Source of the DNA: CAYUPI01 sp964446585
Lineage (GTDB): Bacteria > Verrucomicrobiota > Verrucomicrobiia > Limisphaerales > UBA8199
Assembly (NCBI GenBank): GCA_964446585.1
Contig: CAYUPI010000027.1
Coordinates: forward strand, 13,808-77,807
Direction: 5' to 3'
Length of the DNA: 64,000 nt
Of the stretch, positions 1 to 9,086 are shown one piece after another (position 1 is the first letter of the stretch; every line of letters starts with the position of its first letter). The position numbers and the translations under genes were made by a program. The notes below the pieces were generated by a model that was not told the origin of the DNA, made no database searches, and saw only the letters and a list, made by a program, of their open reading frames with translations.

Positions 1-1438
1 CGGCGAGCGTCAGATCGGGTAGCCGCGACCATTTTTCATTCAACGGTCCGCTAAAAACGCGCTGCACAATCGTCAGGACGAAGATTGCAGTCACGAGCAG
101 GCCGATGACCGAGAGCGCCGTGGCCCACGTCGCCAGCGCGAAGGCGCCCTTGAAAATCAGGAATTCGCCGATGAACCCGTTAAGCCCGGGCAGGCCGAGC
201 GAGGAAAATAGCGCGATACCCATCAGGCCGCAGAAGACAGGCGCGATCTTGCGCAAGCCGCCGAAATCGTTCAGGCCGCGCACGCCGCCTCGCTGCTCGA
301 GGAAACCGAGAAACCAGAACAGTGTCGAAGCAGTCAAGCCGTGATTGAACATTTGCAGGAACACGCCGTTCATGACTGCGGCTTTTTCCCGCGCGGACGC
401 GGCGTCGCCGCTGGTCACCTGCGCGACGGCAAAGACGCCGAGCAGGCAATAGCCGAGGTGGTTGATGGATGAGTAGGCAAGGACGCGCTTGAGATCGCGC
501 TGGGCGAAGGCGGCGCAGGCGGAAAAAATGATCGTAATGACCGCCAGCCAGAGCAGCGGCGTTAGCATCGCCCGCATCTGCTCGGGAAAGATTGGCAGGA
601 GGATGCGAAGGAAGCCATAAACGCCCATCTTCGACATCACGCCCGTGAGCAGCATCGTCGTGCCCGTGGGCGCTTCGGCATAGGCTGAAGGCAGCCAGGT
701 GTGGAACGGCATCAGCGGCACCTTGACGGCGAAGCCGAGGAATGCGCCGGCAAAAATGACGCCGGCCAGCACCTCCTGTGTCTTCAAACCAGGCCAACCC
801 AGTTTCACAGACAGAGCGGAAGCCAATGTCTTGTTGCGCCCTAACTCGGCCAGGTCGGTGAAATCAAATTTATTGGTCGCCAGGTAAATGGCGAGAAATG
901 CCATTAGCAAGGCGACGCTTCCGACCATCGTGTAAATGAAAAACTGCAGCGCAGCCGGCGTCCGAAGCGGCCCACCCCAGAGTTTTATCAGGAAAAATGC
1001 GGGAATGAGGCTCAGCTCCCAAAAAATGAACCAGTGGAAAAAATTGAGGGCTGTGAACGTGCCGAAGAGGCCAGCTTGAAGAAAGAGAACGAGTCCAAAA
1101 TAAATCTGAACTCTCTCCTCGATTTTCCACGAAGCCAGCATTGCCATGGGCACAACGATGGCCGAGAGCAGCACCATCAGCAGCCCGAGGCCATCCACGC
1201 CGACGTGGTACTGAACAGCCAGTGACGTGATCCAGTTATGTTGCTCTTCGAATTGGAGTTCGCTCGAAGATGAGTCGAACCGCACCCACAACATCACCGT
1301 CAATGCCAGCGCCGCGAGGCTGAAGGCCAGCGACAACCGGCGCGGCAACTCCTTTTTGTCCGCGCCCAACCCGACGACCATTAGCCCGCCAATGAGCGGC
1401 AGCAGCGTTAGAACAGAAAGGAAGGGGAAATGGCTCAT
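1..1438 (-). CDS. nuoM: NADH-quinone oxidoreductase subunit M (3' end outside window)
   Basis: Membrane subunit M (ND4-like) of proton-pumping complex I. The gene is open to the window edge, so about 479 N-terminal residues are visible and the C-terminus is missing. The translation is almost wholly hydrophobic and contains the antiporter-like family signatures WELSLIP and HTWLPSAYAEAP. The ATG overlaps the nuoL stop by 4 bp (ATGA), as expected inside an operon. The order L-M is canonical; nuoN probably follows beyond the window edge, which cannot be seen here. Confidence 0.93.
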   Translation of the reverse strand, partial: MSHFPFLSVLTLLPLIGGLMVVGLGADKKELPRRLSLAFSLAALALTVMLWVRFDSSSSELQFEEQHNWITSLAVQYHVGVDGLGLLMVLLSAIVVPMAMLASWKIEERVQIYFGLVLFLQAGLFGTFTALNFFHWFIFWELSLIPAFFLIKLWGGPLRTPAALQFFIYTMVGSVALLMAFLAIYLATNKFDFTDLAELGRNKTLASALSVKLGWPGLKTQEVLAGVIFAGAFLGFAVKVPLMPFHTWLPSAYAEAPTGTTMLLTGVMSKMGVYGFLRILLPIFPEQMRAMLTPLLWLAVITIIFSACAAFAQRDLKRVLAYSSINHLGYCLLGVFAVAQVTSGDAASAREKAAVMNGVFLQMFNHGLTASTLFWFLGFLEQRGGVRGLNDFGGLRKIAPVFCGLMGIALFSSLGLPGLNGFIGEFLIFKGAFALATWATALSVIGLLVTAIFVLTIVQRVFSGPLNEKWSRLPDLTLA

Positions 1439-3528
1439 GACGCGTGGCACCCCCAAATCAGGACGAGAACCAGTACGGCCAGGGCGATGCCGATCAAGCG
1501 CAGATAATTCTGAACGCGCCCGTCCTGCAACCGCGACATAAGCCCGCCACCCCCGCGGATGCTTCGACACCCCTGATCGAAGCCAAGGTTGACGACCCAC
1601 TCATCGATGAACGAGTTGACCCAGGAGAAGCCGATGACGAGGGACGAAATCAGTTGGACTGCGCCATGCCAGACCCAGGAATCCAGCCAGTCGCAAACCC
1701 TGGCCCACCAGGCGTTGAGCCACACGACAGAGTGCTCATAGATTTCATCGACGTAATATTTGTTCCGGAGAAGACCAAAAATGTCGGGCCGAAACCGTTC
1801 GAGGAGGTCGAGGTCTTCGGCGCGGGCCATTGGCCGTCGGCCATAGAGCCACCAACCGAGGCCGATGCCGAGCAGGACGACCACGCTGGAAAGCAGCATC
1901 AGGCCCATGACTTCACTTTCGAACAGTTTGCTGAGAGCCGACGCGGCGCGGTGTCCGCTCAGAAATTGCTGGAACCAGGGCCAAGCCGGCGTGCCGATAA
2001 AACCGAGCAGCAGTGAGAACAGCGCAAGTACAATGAGCGGCAGCGTCATGACGCGCGGGCTTTCGTGGGGGGCGGCGCCACTGTGGTTAGCCGAGTGACT
2101 TGAGGCTGAAGACTGTTCGGACCCGCCAGCCCTTGATGAACCAAAAAACACGTAGCAGATCTGGCGCGTCATGTAGAACGCCGTCAACAGCGCGCCAAAC
2201 AGCCCGAGATAAAACGGCCAACGGGAAACGCTCCAACCGTGAGCGGCGTGAAGGATGTGGTCCTTGCTCCAGAAACCGGAAAAGAACACCGGCACGCCGC
2301 TCAAGGCCATCATACCTATGGCGTAGGTGGCGAAAGTCACGGGCATGAATTTTCGCAGGCCACCCATGCGGCGAACATCCTGCTCTTCGTGGCAGCCGTG
2401 GATAACTGAACCAGCGCCCATGAACAGCAGCGCCTTAAAAAAGGCGTGGGTGATGAGATGGAACATGCCGACCGCCACTCCGCCCACGCCCAGGCCCAGC
2501 ATCATGAAGCCAAGTTGTGACACGGTGGAATAGGCGAGGATGCGTTTGATGTCGGTCTGGGCGACGGCGATACTGGCGGCGAACACAGCCGTGATTGCGC
2601 CCACCCAAGTAACTACCTGCAAGGCCGCCGTCGCCGCCGCAGGGTCACCGGAAGGCGGCGCCATCAAAGGATAAACGCGAGCCACGAGGAACACGCCCGC
2701 CGCGACCATGGTGGCGGCATGGATAAGAGCGCTGACTGGCGTCGGACCTTCCATGGCGTCCGGCAGCCACACATGCAATGGCACCTGTCCGGACTTGCCC
2801 ATTGCGCCGCAGAAGATCAATAGCGCAATGCCGGTGGAAACCGCCATGCCAGCGCTCGTAGTCTGCGCGACCATGCTCGCCAGGGCGGTTTGTTCCAGAC
2901 AGCCTTTGCCGGCGTCGTAGAACAACAGCGTGCCAGTTTGAGAGTAGAGCCATACCATTCCTAGCAGCAATGCCAGGTCGCCGATGCGCGTGGTGACGAA
3001 CGCTTTCTTGGCGGCAGCCGCCGCGCTGGGTTTGTGATACCAGAACCCGATCAGCAGATAAGAAGTCAAGCCAACCAGCTCCCAGCAGATAAACAGCAAC
3101 AAGAGGCTGTTAGCGATGACGACACCGAGCATGGCGGCTGTGAACAAGGAGAGAAAACAGAAGAAGCGCGTGAAATTTTCGTCATGGGCCATGTAGCCCA
3201 AGCTGTAGATGAAAATCAGCAGGCCGACGAGAGAGACCATTACCAGCATGACGGCGGTGAGCGGATCCAGCACCCAGCCCAACTCCAGCCAGGAGTCGCC
3301 GAACTGGAACCAACGGAAATTGACGAACTGACGCGACACTTCGCCGTGGCCAGCGTGCTGAATCGCATTGACCAAAGCCAGGCAGGACAGGAGTAAGGCG
3401 AACACCATCGAGCCGATGGCGAGTGCTGCAGCCCATTTGCGCCGCGGCTGCTTCAGCACCGCGCTCAGGCCAGCGGCGAGCAGCGGCAGCGCGGGGATCA
3501 GCCAGAGGTATTGCGTGACCCAAAGCAT
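1435..3528 (-). CDS. nuoL: NADH-quinone oxidoreductase subunit L
   Basis: Largest antiporter-like membrane subunit of complex I (ND5 homologue), 697 aa, which is long for the family (about 610-650). It has many transmembrane segments, the conserved WELVGLTSYLLIGFW segment near residue 150, and the proton-channel segment with HVWLPDAMEGPTPVSALIHA near residue 250. Soluble linkers near residues 480 and 580 account for the extra length. It lies 1 bp downstream of nuoK and overlaps nuoM by 4 bp, so it is translated as part of the nuo operon. Confidence 0.96.
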   Translation of the reverse strand: MLWVTQYLWLIPALPLLAAGLSAVLKQPRRKWAAALAIGSMVFALLLSCLALVNAIQHAGHGEVSRQFVNFRWFQFGDSWLELGWVLDPLTAVMLVMVSLVGLLIFIYSLGYMAHDENFTRFFCFLSLFTAAMLGVVIANSLLLLFICWELVGLTSYLLIGFWYHKPSAAAAAKKAFVTTRIGDLALLLGMVWLYSQTGTLLFYDAGKGCLEQTALASMVAQTTSAGMAVSTGIALLIFCGAMGKSGQVPLHVWLPDAMEGPTPVSALIHAATMVAAGVFLVARVYPLMAPPSGDPAAATAALQVVTWVGAITAVFAASIAVAQTDIKRILAYSTVSQLGFMMLGLGVGGVAVGMFHLITHAFFKALLFMGAGSVIHGCHEEQDVRRMGGLRKFMPVTFATYAIGMMALSGVPVFFSGFWSKDHILHAAHGWSVSRWPFYLGLFGALLTAFYMTRQICYVFFGSSRAGGSEQSSASSHSANHSGAAPHESPRVMTLPLIVLALFSLLLGFIGTPAWPWFQQFLSGHRAASALSKLFESEVMGLMLLSSVVVLLGIGLGWWLYGRRPMARAEDLDLLERFRPDIFGLLRNKYYVDEIYEHSVVWLNAWWARVCDWLDSWVWHGAVQLISSLVIGFSWVNSFIDEWVVNLGFDQGCRSIRGGGGLMSRLQDGRVQNYLRLIGIALAVLVLVLIWGCHAS

Positions 3529-3529
3529 T

Positions 3530-3841
3530 TCAGCCCTTCATCGAATGCATCTCGTCCACGTTTGTGGTTTGGTAGTGGCGGTAAATGGCAATAATCAGTG
3601 CCAGACCGACGGCGGCTTCAGCCGCCGCAACACCAATCGAAAAAAGAACGAAAAGAACTCCGGTGAGCAACTGCGGGTTGGGTCCGTGCCGCCAGAAAGC
3701 GATGAAGTTCAGATTGGCGGCGTTGAGCATCAACTCAATGCCTATGAGGACGATGATGGCATTGCGACGCGTCAACGCGCCGGCCAGGCCGATGGCGAAG
3801 AGCAAAGCCGAAAGCACCAGATAGGCCGAGAGCGGAGTCAT
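3530..3841 (-). CDS. nuoK: NADH-quinone oxidoreductase subunit K
   Basis: Small three-helix membrane subunit (ND4L homologue) of complex I. The family is about 100 aa, so I place the start at the ATG at 3841 (103 aa, beginning MTPLSAYLVLSALLFAIG). An upstream in-frame TTG at 3904 would add 21 residues unlike the family. Conserved segments include RRNAIIVLIGIELMLNAANL, with the buried Glu of helix 2, and GVAAAEAAVGLALI. No clear Shine-Dalgarno sequence precedes the ATG. It is adjacent to nuoL. Confidence 0.93.
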   Translation of the reverse strand: MTPLSAYLVLSALLFAIGLAGALTRRNAIIVLIGIELMLNAANLNFIAFWRHGPNPQLLTGVLFVLFSIGVAAAEAAVGLALIIAIYRHYQTTNVDEMHSMKG

Positions 3842-3986
3842 AAGAGCGAATTGAACAAGCTCCAACCACGACGATCCAACATCCAGAGAATATCCAAACT
3901 CCAAATCCCAAGCCGAGTTCGCACCGATGCGTTCGGAACTTGGTTATTGGAATTTCTCTGGAGCTTGAACCTTGGAGCTTGGAGCT

Positions 3987-4484
3987 TCATTTGGTTTCTT
4001 TCTCTTTCATGGCGATGATCACAGCCCCAATCAAAGCGGCCGTCAGCAACAAGCCGATAACCTCTAGCGGCAACAGGTATTTGGTCATCAATTGCTCTCC
4101 AAGCTGGCGGACGGTAACCTCGGGCGCAGGCGGCATATTGCGAGCGCTAATCGAACTGCGCAGAGTGGTCGCTGCCAGCACCGCGAACACGGCAAGGGCG
4201 ACAGCGACCCCGCCGCGCCACGAGTGCGAGAGAATCGGTTGCTGCGGCGCCTCACTGCCGCGGGTGAGCAGAATCGCGAACACGATCAGGATGGCCACCG
4301 CACCGATATAGACCAGAATTTGGGCGAAGCCGACAAACTGCGCGTCGAGTTGCAAGTACAGAGCGGCCAGACCGGCGAAAGCCACCGTAAGCGCCAGCGC
4401 GCAATGGACCAGGCGGCGCAGGCTCATTGCGGCGATGGCGCCGGCCAGCGTCAACAGGGCGAGGATGATGAAGATGATGTTCAT
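3987..4484 (-). CDS. nuoJ: NADH-quinone oxidoreductase subunit J
   Basis: Membrane subunit J (ND6 homologue) of complex I, 165 aa with about five transmembrane helices. The typical third-helix region reads QILVYIGAVAILIVFAILLT, including the conserved bulge-forming segment of the family. It sits between nuoH and nuoK. The roughly 145 bp gap to nuoK contains degenerate repeats of the word GGAGCTTG but no gene. Confidence 0.94.
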   Translation of the reverse strand: MNIIFIILALLTLAGAIAAMSLRRLVHCALALTVAFAGLAALYLQLDAQFVGFAQILVYIGAVAILIVFAILLTRGSEAPQQPILSHSWRGGVAVALAVFAVLAATTLRSSISARNMPPAPEVTVRQLGEQLMTKYLLPLEVIGLLLTAALIGAVIIAMKEKETK

Positions 4485-4573
4485 CGTAACGTTGTTACCA
4501 GGCTTTGTGGTTACACAAATACACGGCTACAGACTTGCAGGATCACCGAGTCACATGGTTCGACCATGCGACT

Positions 4574-5740
4574 TTATTCGGCATACCGATAAGTTCGCTT
4601 CCTGAGGTGCTGGCCCTGGAACAACCCGCGACCCAAGAGCATGTACGGACCGAGCACCAGGAGCGAACAGACCACCCAGCGCGAAACTCCGGGATCAAGG
4701 AAACGCCAGAGGCCGGCGGCGAAAAGGTTGACCAGGGCCATCGGCAGCATGAACTTCCAGGCAAAGTTCATGAGCTGGTCCATGCGAAGCCGGGGCTGCG
4801 TGCCCCGCACCCAAATAAAAATGGCAATCAGGGCAAGCAGCTTTCCGAAGAACCAAATATACGAGGGCACCCAGGTCAAAAACGGAAACGGCGCGTGCCA
4901 GCCCCCGAGAAACAGCGTGATCGCCAGGCCGCTGACCGCGAACATGCCGATGTATTCACCGAGGAAGAACAGCGCGAATTTGAAGCCGGAATATTCAGTA
5001 TAATAGCCCGCAATAATTTCCGATTCCCCCTCCGGAAGATCGAAAGGCGAGCGGTTGGATTCCGCCGTGGCGGCGATCATAAAGAGGATGAAGCCGGCCA
5101 GACCCCAAGGCGTGAGCACAAACCAGCGCGGCAAGAGGCTCAGGTAACCGGCCTGCGCATCTACGATTTTGACCGTGGAAAGAGAGCCAGCGATCATGAT
5201 GACCGTCACCGCTGAAAGAATCAGTGGCACTTCGTAGCTGATCATCTGCGCCAGTGCCCGCATCGCGCCCAGGAGCGAATACTTGTTGCGGCTTGACCAG
5301 CCCGCCATGAAAACCGAGAGCTCGGTGGCAGCCCCGACGGCAAAGAAGAACAGGACCCCGGCATCGATGTCCACCGCCACCATGTTCCTCCCGACGGGCA
5401 CAACCGCCAGCGCGAGAAACACCGGCGCGACCAACACAAGCGGCGCCAAAAAATGCACGACGGCGTCCGCTCCGTGAGGCACAAGGTCCTCTTTGATCAT
5501 CGCTTTGATGCCATCGGCCACCGGCTGCAGGATGCCGTACGGACCAACCCGATTCGGGCCGTACCGGTTCTGAATCCTTCCCAGTCCTTTGCGCTCGAGG
5601 ATTGTCGTGATCGCAAAGAGGGTGGCGAATACGCCGATAATGGCTACGACTGTGATAATGGCGGAAAAAACCAGTTGCCACTGCGCCGGGGCCAGCCCAA
5701 CCAGCAAATGCTTCAGCGTGACGAAAATCTGGTCCATCAT
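4574..5740 (-). CDS. nuoH: NADH-quinone oxidoreductase subunit H
   Basis: Membrane subunit H (ND1 homologue), which forms much of the quinone chamber between the membrane and peripheral arms. It is 388 aa. It has the signature GRIQNRYGPNRVGPYG near residue 55 and the acidic loop SEIIAGYYTEYSGFKFA near residue 245, both typical of the Q-site. Its ATG overlaps the nuoI stop by 4 bp (ATGA at 5737-5740), which indicates translational coupling. Confidence 0.96.
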   Translation of the reverse strand: MMDQIFVTLKHLLVGLAPAQWQLVFSAIITVVAIIGVFATLFAITTILERKGLGRIQNRYGPNRVGPYGILQPVADGIKAMIKEDLVPHGADAVVHFLAPLVLVAPVFLALAVVPVGRNMVAVDIDAGVLFFFAVGAATELSVFMAGWSSRNKYSLLGAMRALAQMISYEVPLILSAVTVIMIAGSLSTVKIVDAQAGYLSLLPRWFVLTPWGLAGFILFMIAATAESNRSPFDLPEGESEIIAGYYTEYSGFKFALFFLGEYIGMFAVSGLAITLFLGGWHAPFPFLTWVPSYIWFFGKLLALIAIFIWVRGTQPRLRMDQLMNFAWKFMLPMALVNLFAAGLWRFLDPGVSRWVVCSLLVLGPYMLLGRGLFQGQHLRKRTYRYAE

Positions 5741-6375
5741 TTCGTGAGAGTGGGCGCGGCGGCGGTGGCGGGTTTGGGGGCTGGTGCCGGAGGCTTGATT
5801 CCGGCCGCCGCTTTCGTTTTGGCTTCAGCTTCTGCTTTTGCTTTGGCTTCGGCCTTGGCCTTTTCGGCGGCGAGGCGCGCGTCGGACTCGGCAGCTTCGG
5901 TCGGATGCAGTTTGCGAAAGTATGTATTTGGCTTCGCCAAATCCCGCGCGTGCAACAGCAATTGGCCAAAACGATCGCCGGTGCTCAGCTCGAATTCCGT
6001 GTCCATTTTGATGGCGTCAAATGGACAAACTTCGACGCAAATCTGACAACTCATGCAGACGGAGATATCAATATCGAAAATCGCCGGATACAACTGCAGT
6101 TTGCCGGCGTGGTCAGGTTTCTTATCTTTGCTCTTGGTGATGTAAATGCACTGCGGCGGGCATTCCTTTTCGCAAATCTGGCAGGCGACACATCGCAACC
6201 CTTTTTCCCAATCGCCCCCGTCGTACACCAGGAAGGGAAAATTGCGGGCAGCTTCCTTTTGCGGGAGCCGCTCTTCCGGATATTGCACCGTGACGAGGCG
6301 CTCGTCCTTGACGTAGCTGCCAAAGAAATTTCTGGCGGTTTCCACCATGCCTTTGACTGCGCCTTCGCCGAGCAT
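5737..6375 (-). CDS. nuoI: NADH-quinone oxidoreductase subunit I (2x 4Fe-4S)
   Basis: Peripheral-arm ferredoxin-like subunit carrying two 4Fe-4S clusters (N6a/N6b) that pass electrons toward NuoB. The two binding motifs are visible as CVACQICEKECP and CMSCQICVEVCP in the first 130 residues. After about residue 155 there is an unusual low-complexity Ala/Lys/Glu then Ala/Pro tail of roughly 50 residues, absent from typical members of about 160-180 aa. The gene lies next to nuoD, with no nuoE, nuoF or nuoG between. Confidence 0.95.
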   Translation of the reverse strand: MLGEGAVKGMVETARNFFGSYVKDERLVTVQYPEERLPQKEAARNFPFLVYDGGDWEKGLRCVACQICEKECPPQCIYITKSKDKKPDHAGKLQLYPAIFDIDISVCMSCQICVEVCPFDAIKMDTEFELSTGDRFGQLLLHARDLAKPNTYFRKLHPTEAAESDARLAAEKAKAEAKAKAEAEAKTKAAAGIKPPAPAPKPATAAAPTLTK

Positions 6376-6441
6376 AACTTTAGTTCAGTTTATTGAGTAT
6401 AGCGAAACGATCAATGACATTCCAAACGCTAATATATGGCT

Positions 6442-7629
6442 TCACCGATCCACCTCTCCCATGACGATATCTACGCTGCCCAGGATGACGACGACATCCC
6501 CGACGAGGTGCCCGAGGCACATGTCTTCCAGAATGGTCAGATTGATGAAGCTCGGCGGGCGAACACGGTAGCGATAGGGATTGGGCGAGCCGTCGCTGAT
6601 GAGATAAAAGCCGAGCTCACCTTTGGGCGCTTCAATGCGGCCGTAAGCTTCGCCGGGTTTGGGCCGGAAGCCGCGCAGTTTCGCCTTCGGGTCAACAATT
6701 GTTCCGGCGGGTATATCGCGCAGGGCCGCCTGCAGAATCTGCACCGATTCGCGCATCTCAAGGACACGAATCATGTAGCGGTCATAAACATCGCCATGCG
6801 CGCCGAGAGGAATACGGAAACTGAACCGGTCATAGATGCCGTATTTGTCCACCTTGCGAATGTCGTAGTTGACGCCGCTGGCGCGCAACATCGGTCCGGT
6901 GATGCTCGCGTTGACAGCCAGGTCGCGCGGCAGGACACCCACGCCCTGGGTGCGGGACATGAGAATCTCGTTCTCATTCAGCAAGGCTTCGAATTCGTCC
7001 AGGAAGCGCGGGAACTCATCCACGACCCGGCGGGCCTGTTCGAGCCAGCCGGGCGGCAAATCGCACCGGCAACCGCCGAAACGCATATAGTTGCACATCA
7101 TGCGCGCCCCGGTAAGCGCTTCGAACAAGTCGAGAATCAGTTCGCGTTCGCGAAAGGCATACATGAGGGGCGTGCCCATAGCGCCCATGTCCTGCAGCAG
7201 GAAGCCGCCCAGGCAGGCGTGATTTTGGAGACGGGTCAACTCCGCAGTAATAACGCGGATGTATTCCGCGCGCTCAGGCACTTGCAGGCCGGCGAGCTTC
7301 TCCACTGCCAGGGCATAAGCCCAGTTGTTGGTAAGGGAACAAAAATAATCGAGGCGATCGGTATAGGGCATCGAGCCGAGGTAAGTCGTGTTCTCGCCGA
7401 TTTTTTCGTGGTTGCGATGCAGGTAGCCCAAGACGGGCTTGAGCTTGACGACGCGCTCGCCGTCGAGCACCAGGTCCATCCTGAACACCCCGTGAGTCGA
7501 GGGATGCTGCGGCCCCATGGAGACCTCGAGCATTTCCCCCGAAATCTCTCCGGTCGCAGATCGCTTCCGCTGCAGCTCGTAATTCCTTTGCGGCGGCGGA
7601 GCAATGGCGGTGTCTGACGCGCTGTCCAT
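6442..7629 (-). CDS. nuoD: NADH-quinone oxidoreductase subunit D
   Basis: 49-kDa-type subunit of complex I, which with NuoB forms the quinone-reduction site. It is 395 aa and separate from NuoC, not the fused CD form. The N-terminal SMGPQHPSTHGVF motif contains the quinone-site His. The remainder matches the NiFe-hydrogenase large-subunit-like fold (GGCRCDLPPGW, and a C-terminal LGSVDIVMGEVDR). It starts 7 bp after the nuoC stop. Confidence 0.96.
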   Translation of the reverse strand: MDSASDTAIAPPPQRNYELQRKRSATGEISGEMLEVSMGPQHPSTHGVFRMDLVLDGERVVKLKPVLGYLHRNHEKIGENTTYLGSMPYTDRLDYFCSLTNNWAYALAVEKLAGLQVPERAEYIRVITAELTRLQNHACLGGFLLQDMGAMGTPLMYAFRERELILDLFEALTGARMMCNYMRFGGCRCDLPPGWLEQARRVVDEFPRFLDEFEALLNENEILMSRTQGVGVLPRDLAVNASITGPMLRASGVNYDIRKVDKYGIYDRFSFRIPLGAHGDVYDRYMIRVLEMRESVQILQAALRDIPAGTIVDPKAKLRGFRPKPGEAYGRIEAPKGELGFYLISDGSPNPYRYRVRPPSFINLTILEDMCLGHLVGDVVVILGSVDIVMGEVDR

Positions 7630-7636
7630 GATGTCA

Positions 7637-8305
7637 CTAGGCCGAGCCAGTCATCGCTCCAGTTGCGGCGTCCTGGGCGTGTTTCCGGGCCTTTTCCAGA
7701 ACCTCGTCGTGGGCCGTCGGCTCATATTCGTAGTCGTCCGGCTCGGCGTAATCTTTTCGCATTGGATAATCCTTGAACTCATCCCACATCAGGATGCGCC
7801 TCAAGTCCTGGTGGCCATCGAAAATGATTCCATAAAGGTCGAAGGCCTCCCGTTCCTGGAACTCGGCGCCCCGCCAGATGGAGGTTAAAGCAGGGACGTG
7901 GTTCTGTTCTGCGCGGTCGCCCGTCCGCAACCGCAAGACGAGCGGTCCATGATTCAATTGCATCGAGTAGAGGTGATAAACGACTTCCAGGTAACCGGGT
8001 TTCTTTTCTTCAACGGTCTGGTCAACTTCCCGCTCCACGCCGTCCACAAGCTGTTTTACTTTGGTGACCTTCTTGACCACGGTGTCGGGCCAATCAACAC
8101 CGGTGACATTCGAGGCGTAATCGAATCGCAGCGCGGGATCGTCGAGCAGAAACCGCGCGACGGCCACAGCATGCTCGTTATCCACCAGGATCGAATGCTG
8201 GCCGGACGGGCTGCCATTGGGGATCACCTCCAGACGAGCGCCGGTGATCGCCGCTTCCACGCGTGCTTTTATCTGTTCCAGGGTTTCCAAGGATTTCAAA
8301 AGCAA
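7637..8305 (-). CDS. nuoC: NADH-quinone oxidoreductase subunit C
   Basis: 30-kDa-type peripheral subunit of complex I, 222 aa. The diagnostic 30-kDa signature is present as EREAFDLYGIIFDGHQDLRR near residue 155, followed by the acidic C-terminal segment. The open frame begins at a TTG (8305). There is no ATG before the conserved domain and no strong Shine-Dalgarno sequence, so the exact start is uncertain. It is flanked by nuoB and nuoD in the same direction. Confidence 0.93.
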   Translation of the reverse strand: MLLKSLETLEQIKARVEAAITGARLEVIPNGSPSGQHSILVDNEHAVAVARFLLDDPALRFDYASNVTGVDWPDTVVKKVTKVKQLVDGVEREVDQTVEEKKPGYLEVVYHLYSMQLNHGPLVLRLRTGDRAEQNHVPALTSIWRGAEFQEREAFDLYGIIFDGHQDLRRILMWDEFKDYPMRKDYAEPDDYEYEPTAHDEVLEKARKHAQDAATGAMTGSA

Positions 8306-8326
8306 TGAAAGTGTGCCCCGGCTGCA

Positions 8327-8941
8327 TCAATTGGCCCGAGCTAGGACGGGCGGCTGCCAGACGGCAGGGTTGTTGGGCGGATCGAGATCGTGCTCGCCGA
8401 ATCGCGGCACAGGAAATTCGCTCGGCGCTTCTCTTAACATGAAACGCGGACGCTCCGCGCCGGTCAGGGGCTGCTCATCAATTTTGCGCTGCAAAGTCAT
8501 GAAGGCGTGCAGCAAAGCCTCCGGGCGTGGCGGACAGCCGGGAATGTGGACATCCACCGGAATGTAGCGGTCAATACCTTTGAGCACGTTATAGCCTTGT
8601 TTAAATGGGCCGCCGGAAATGGCACAAGCCCCCATGGCGATTACGTATTTCGGCTCGGGCATCTGGTTGTAAAGCCGTACGACTTGCGGGGCCATCTTTT
8701 TGGTTACGGTGCCGGCCACGATCATCAGGTCCGCTTGCCGCGGCGAGGGCCGGAACACCTCCGCACCGAACCGGGCGAGGTCCCAGCGCGCCATCGCGGC
8801 GGCGATCATCTCAATGGCGCAACAAGCCAAGCCGAAGTTCAGGGGCCAGATGGAGTTCTTCCGGCCCCAATTGTAGAGCTCCTCGAAAGTCGTCGTGAAG
8901 ACGCCTTGCTTGCTCAATTCGCTTTTCAGTCCTTCATCCAT
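8327..8941 (-). CDS. nuoB: NADH-quinone oxidoreductase subunit B
   Basis: PSST-type subunit holding cluster N2, the last iron-sulfur cluster before quinone. It is 204 aa. The ligands are visible as the tandem Cys in FGLACCAIEM, the Cys of MGACAISGG and the Cys of HIPGCPPRPEAL. The C-terminal 40 residues are a variable extension. It is separated from nuoA by about 145 bp that hold octamer repeats, not a gene. Confidence 0.96.
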   Translation of the reverse strand: MDEGLKSELSKQGVFTTTFEELYNWGRKNSIWPLNFGLACCAIEMIAAAMARWDLARFGAEVFRPSPRQADLMIVAGTVTKKMAPQVVRLYNQMPEPKYVIAMGACAISGGPFKQGYNVLKGIDRYIPVDVHIPGCPPRPEALLHAFMTLQRKIDEQPLTGAERPRFMLREAPSEFPVPRFGEHDLDPPNNPAVWQPPVLARAN

Positions 8942-8950
8942 AACAAAGAC

Positions 8951-9074
8951 TGGAGTGTCGGGGTGATGGAGTCATGGAGTGTTGGCCGAAGATTCCATGG
9001 CGCAAACTCGGAAACTGAGTCCCCGCATCCCTCCAGCACTCCATTACTCCAATACTCCACCACTCCATTACTCC
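8951..9074. repeat. Degenerate TGGAGTNN octamer repeats
   Basis: Between nuoA and nuoB two blocks of an approximately 8 bp word face each other. At 8951-8984 the plus strand carries three spaced copies of TGGAGT. At 9031-9074 it carries the complement as about six tandem copies (ACTCCATT, ACTCCAAT, ACTCCACC and similar). The two blocks could pair as an interrupted hairpin in the nuo mRNA. Confidence 0.7.
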
Positions 9075-9086
9075 GTTCTGCTCTTC

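Noticed and set aside
6436..7617. 393-codon frame opposite nuoD
   Set aside because: Fully antisense to nuoD, without a recognisable domain.
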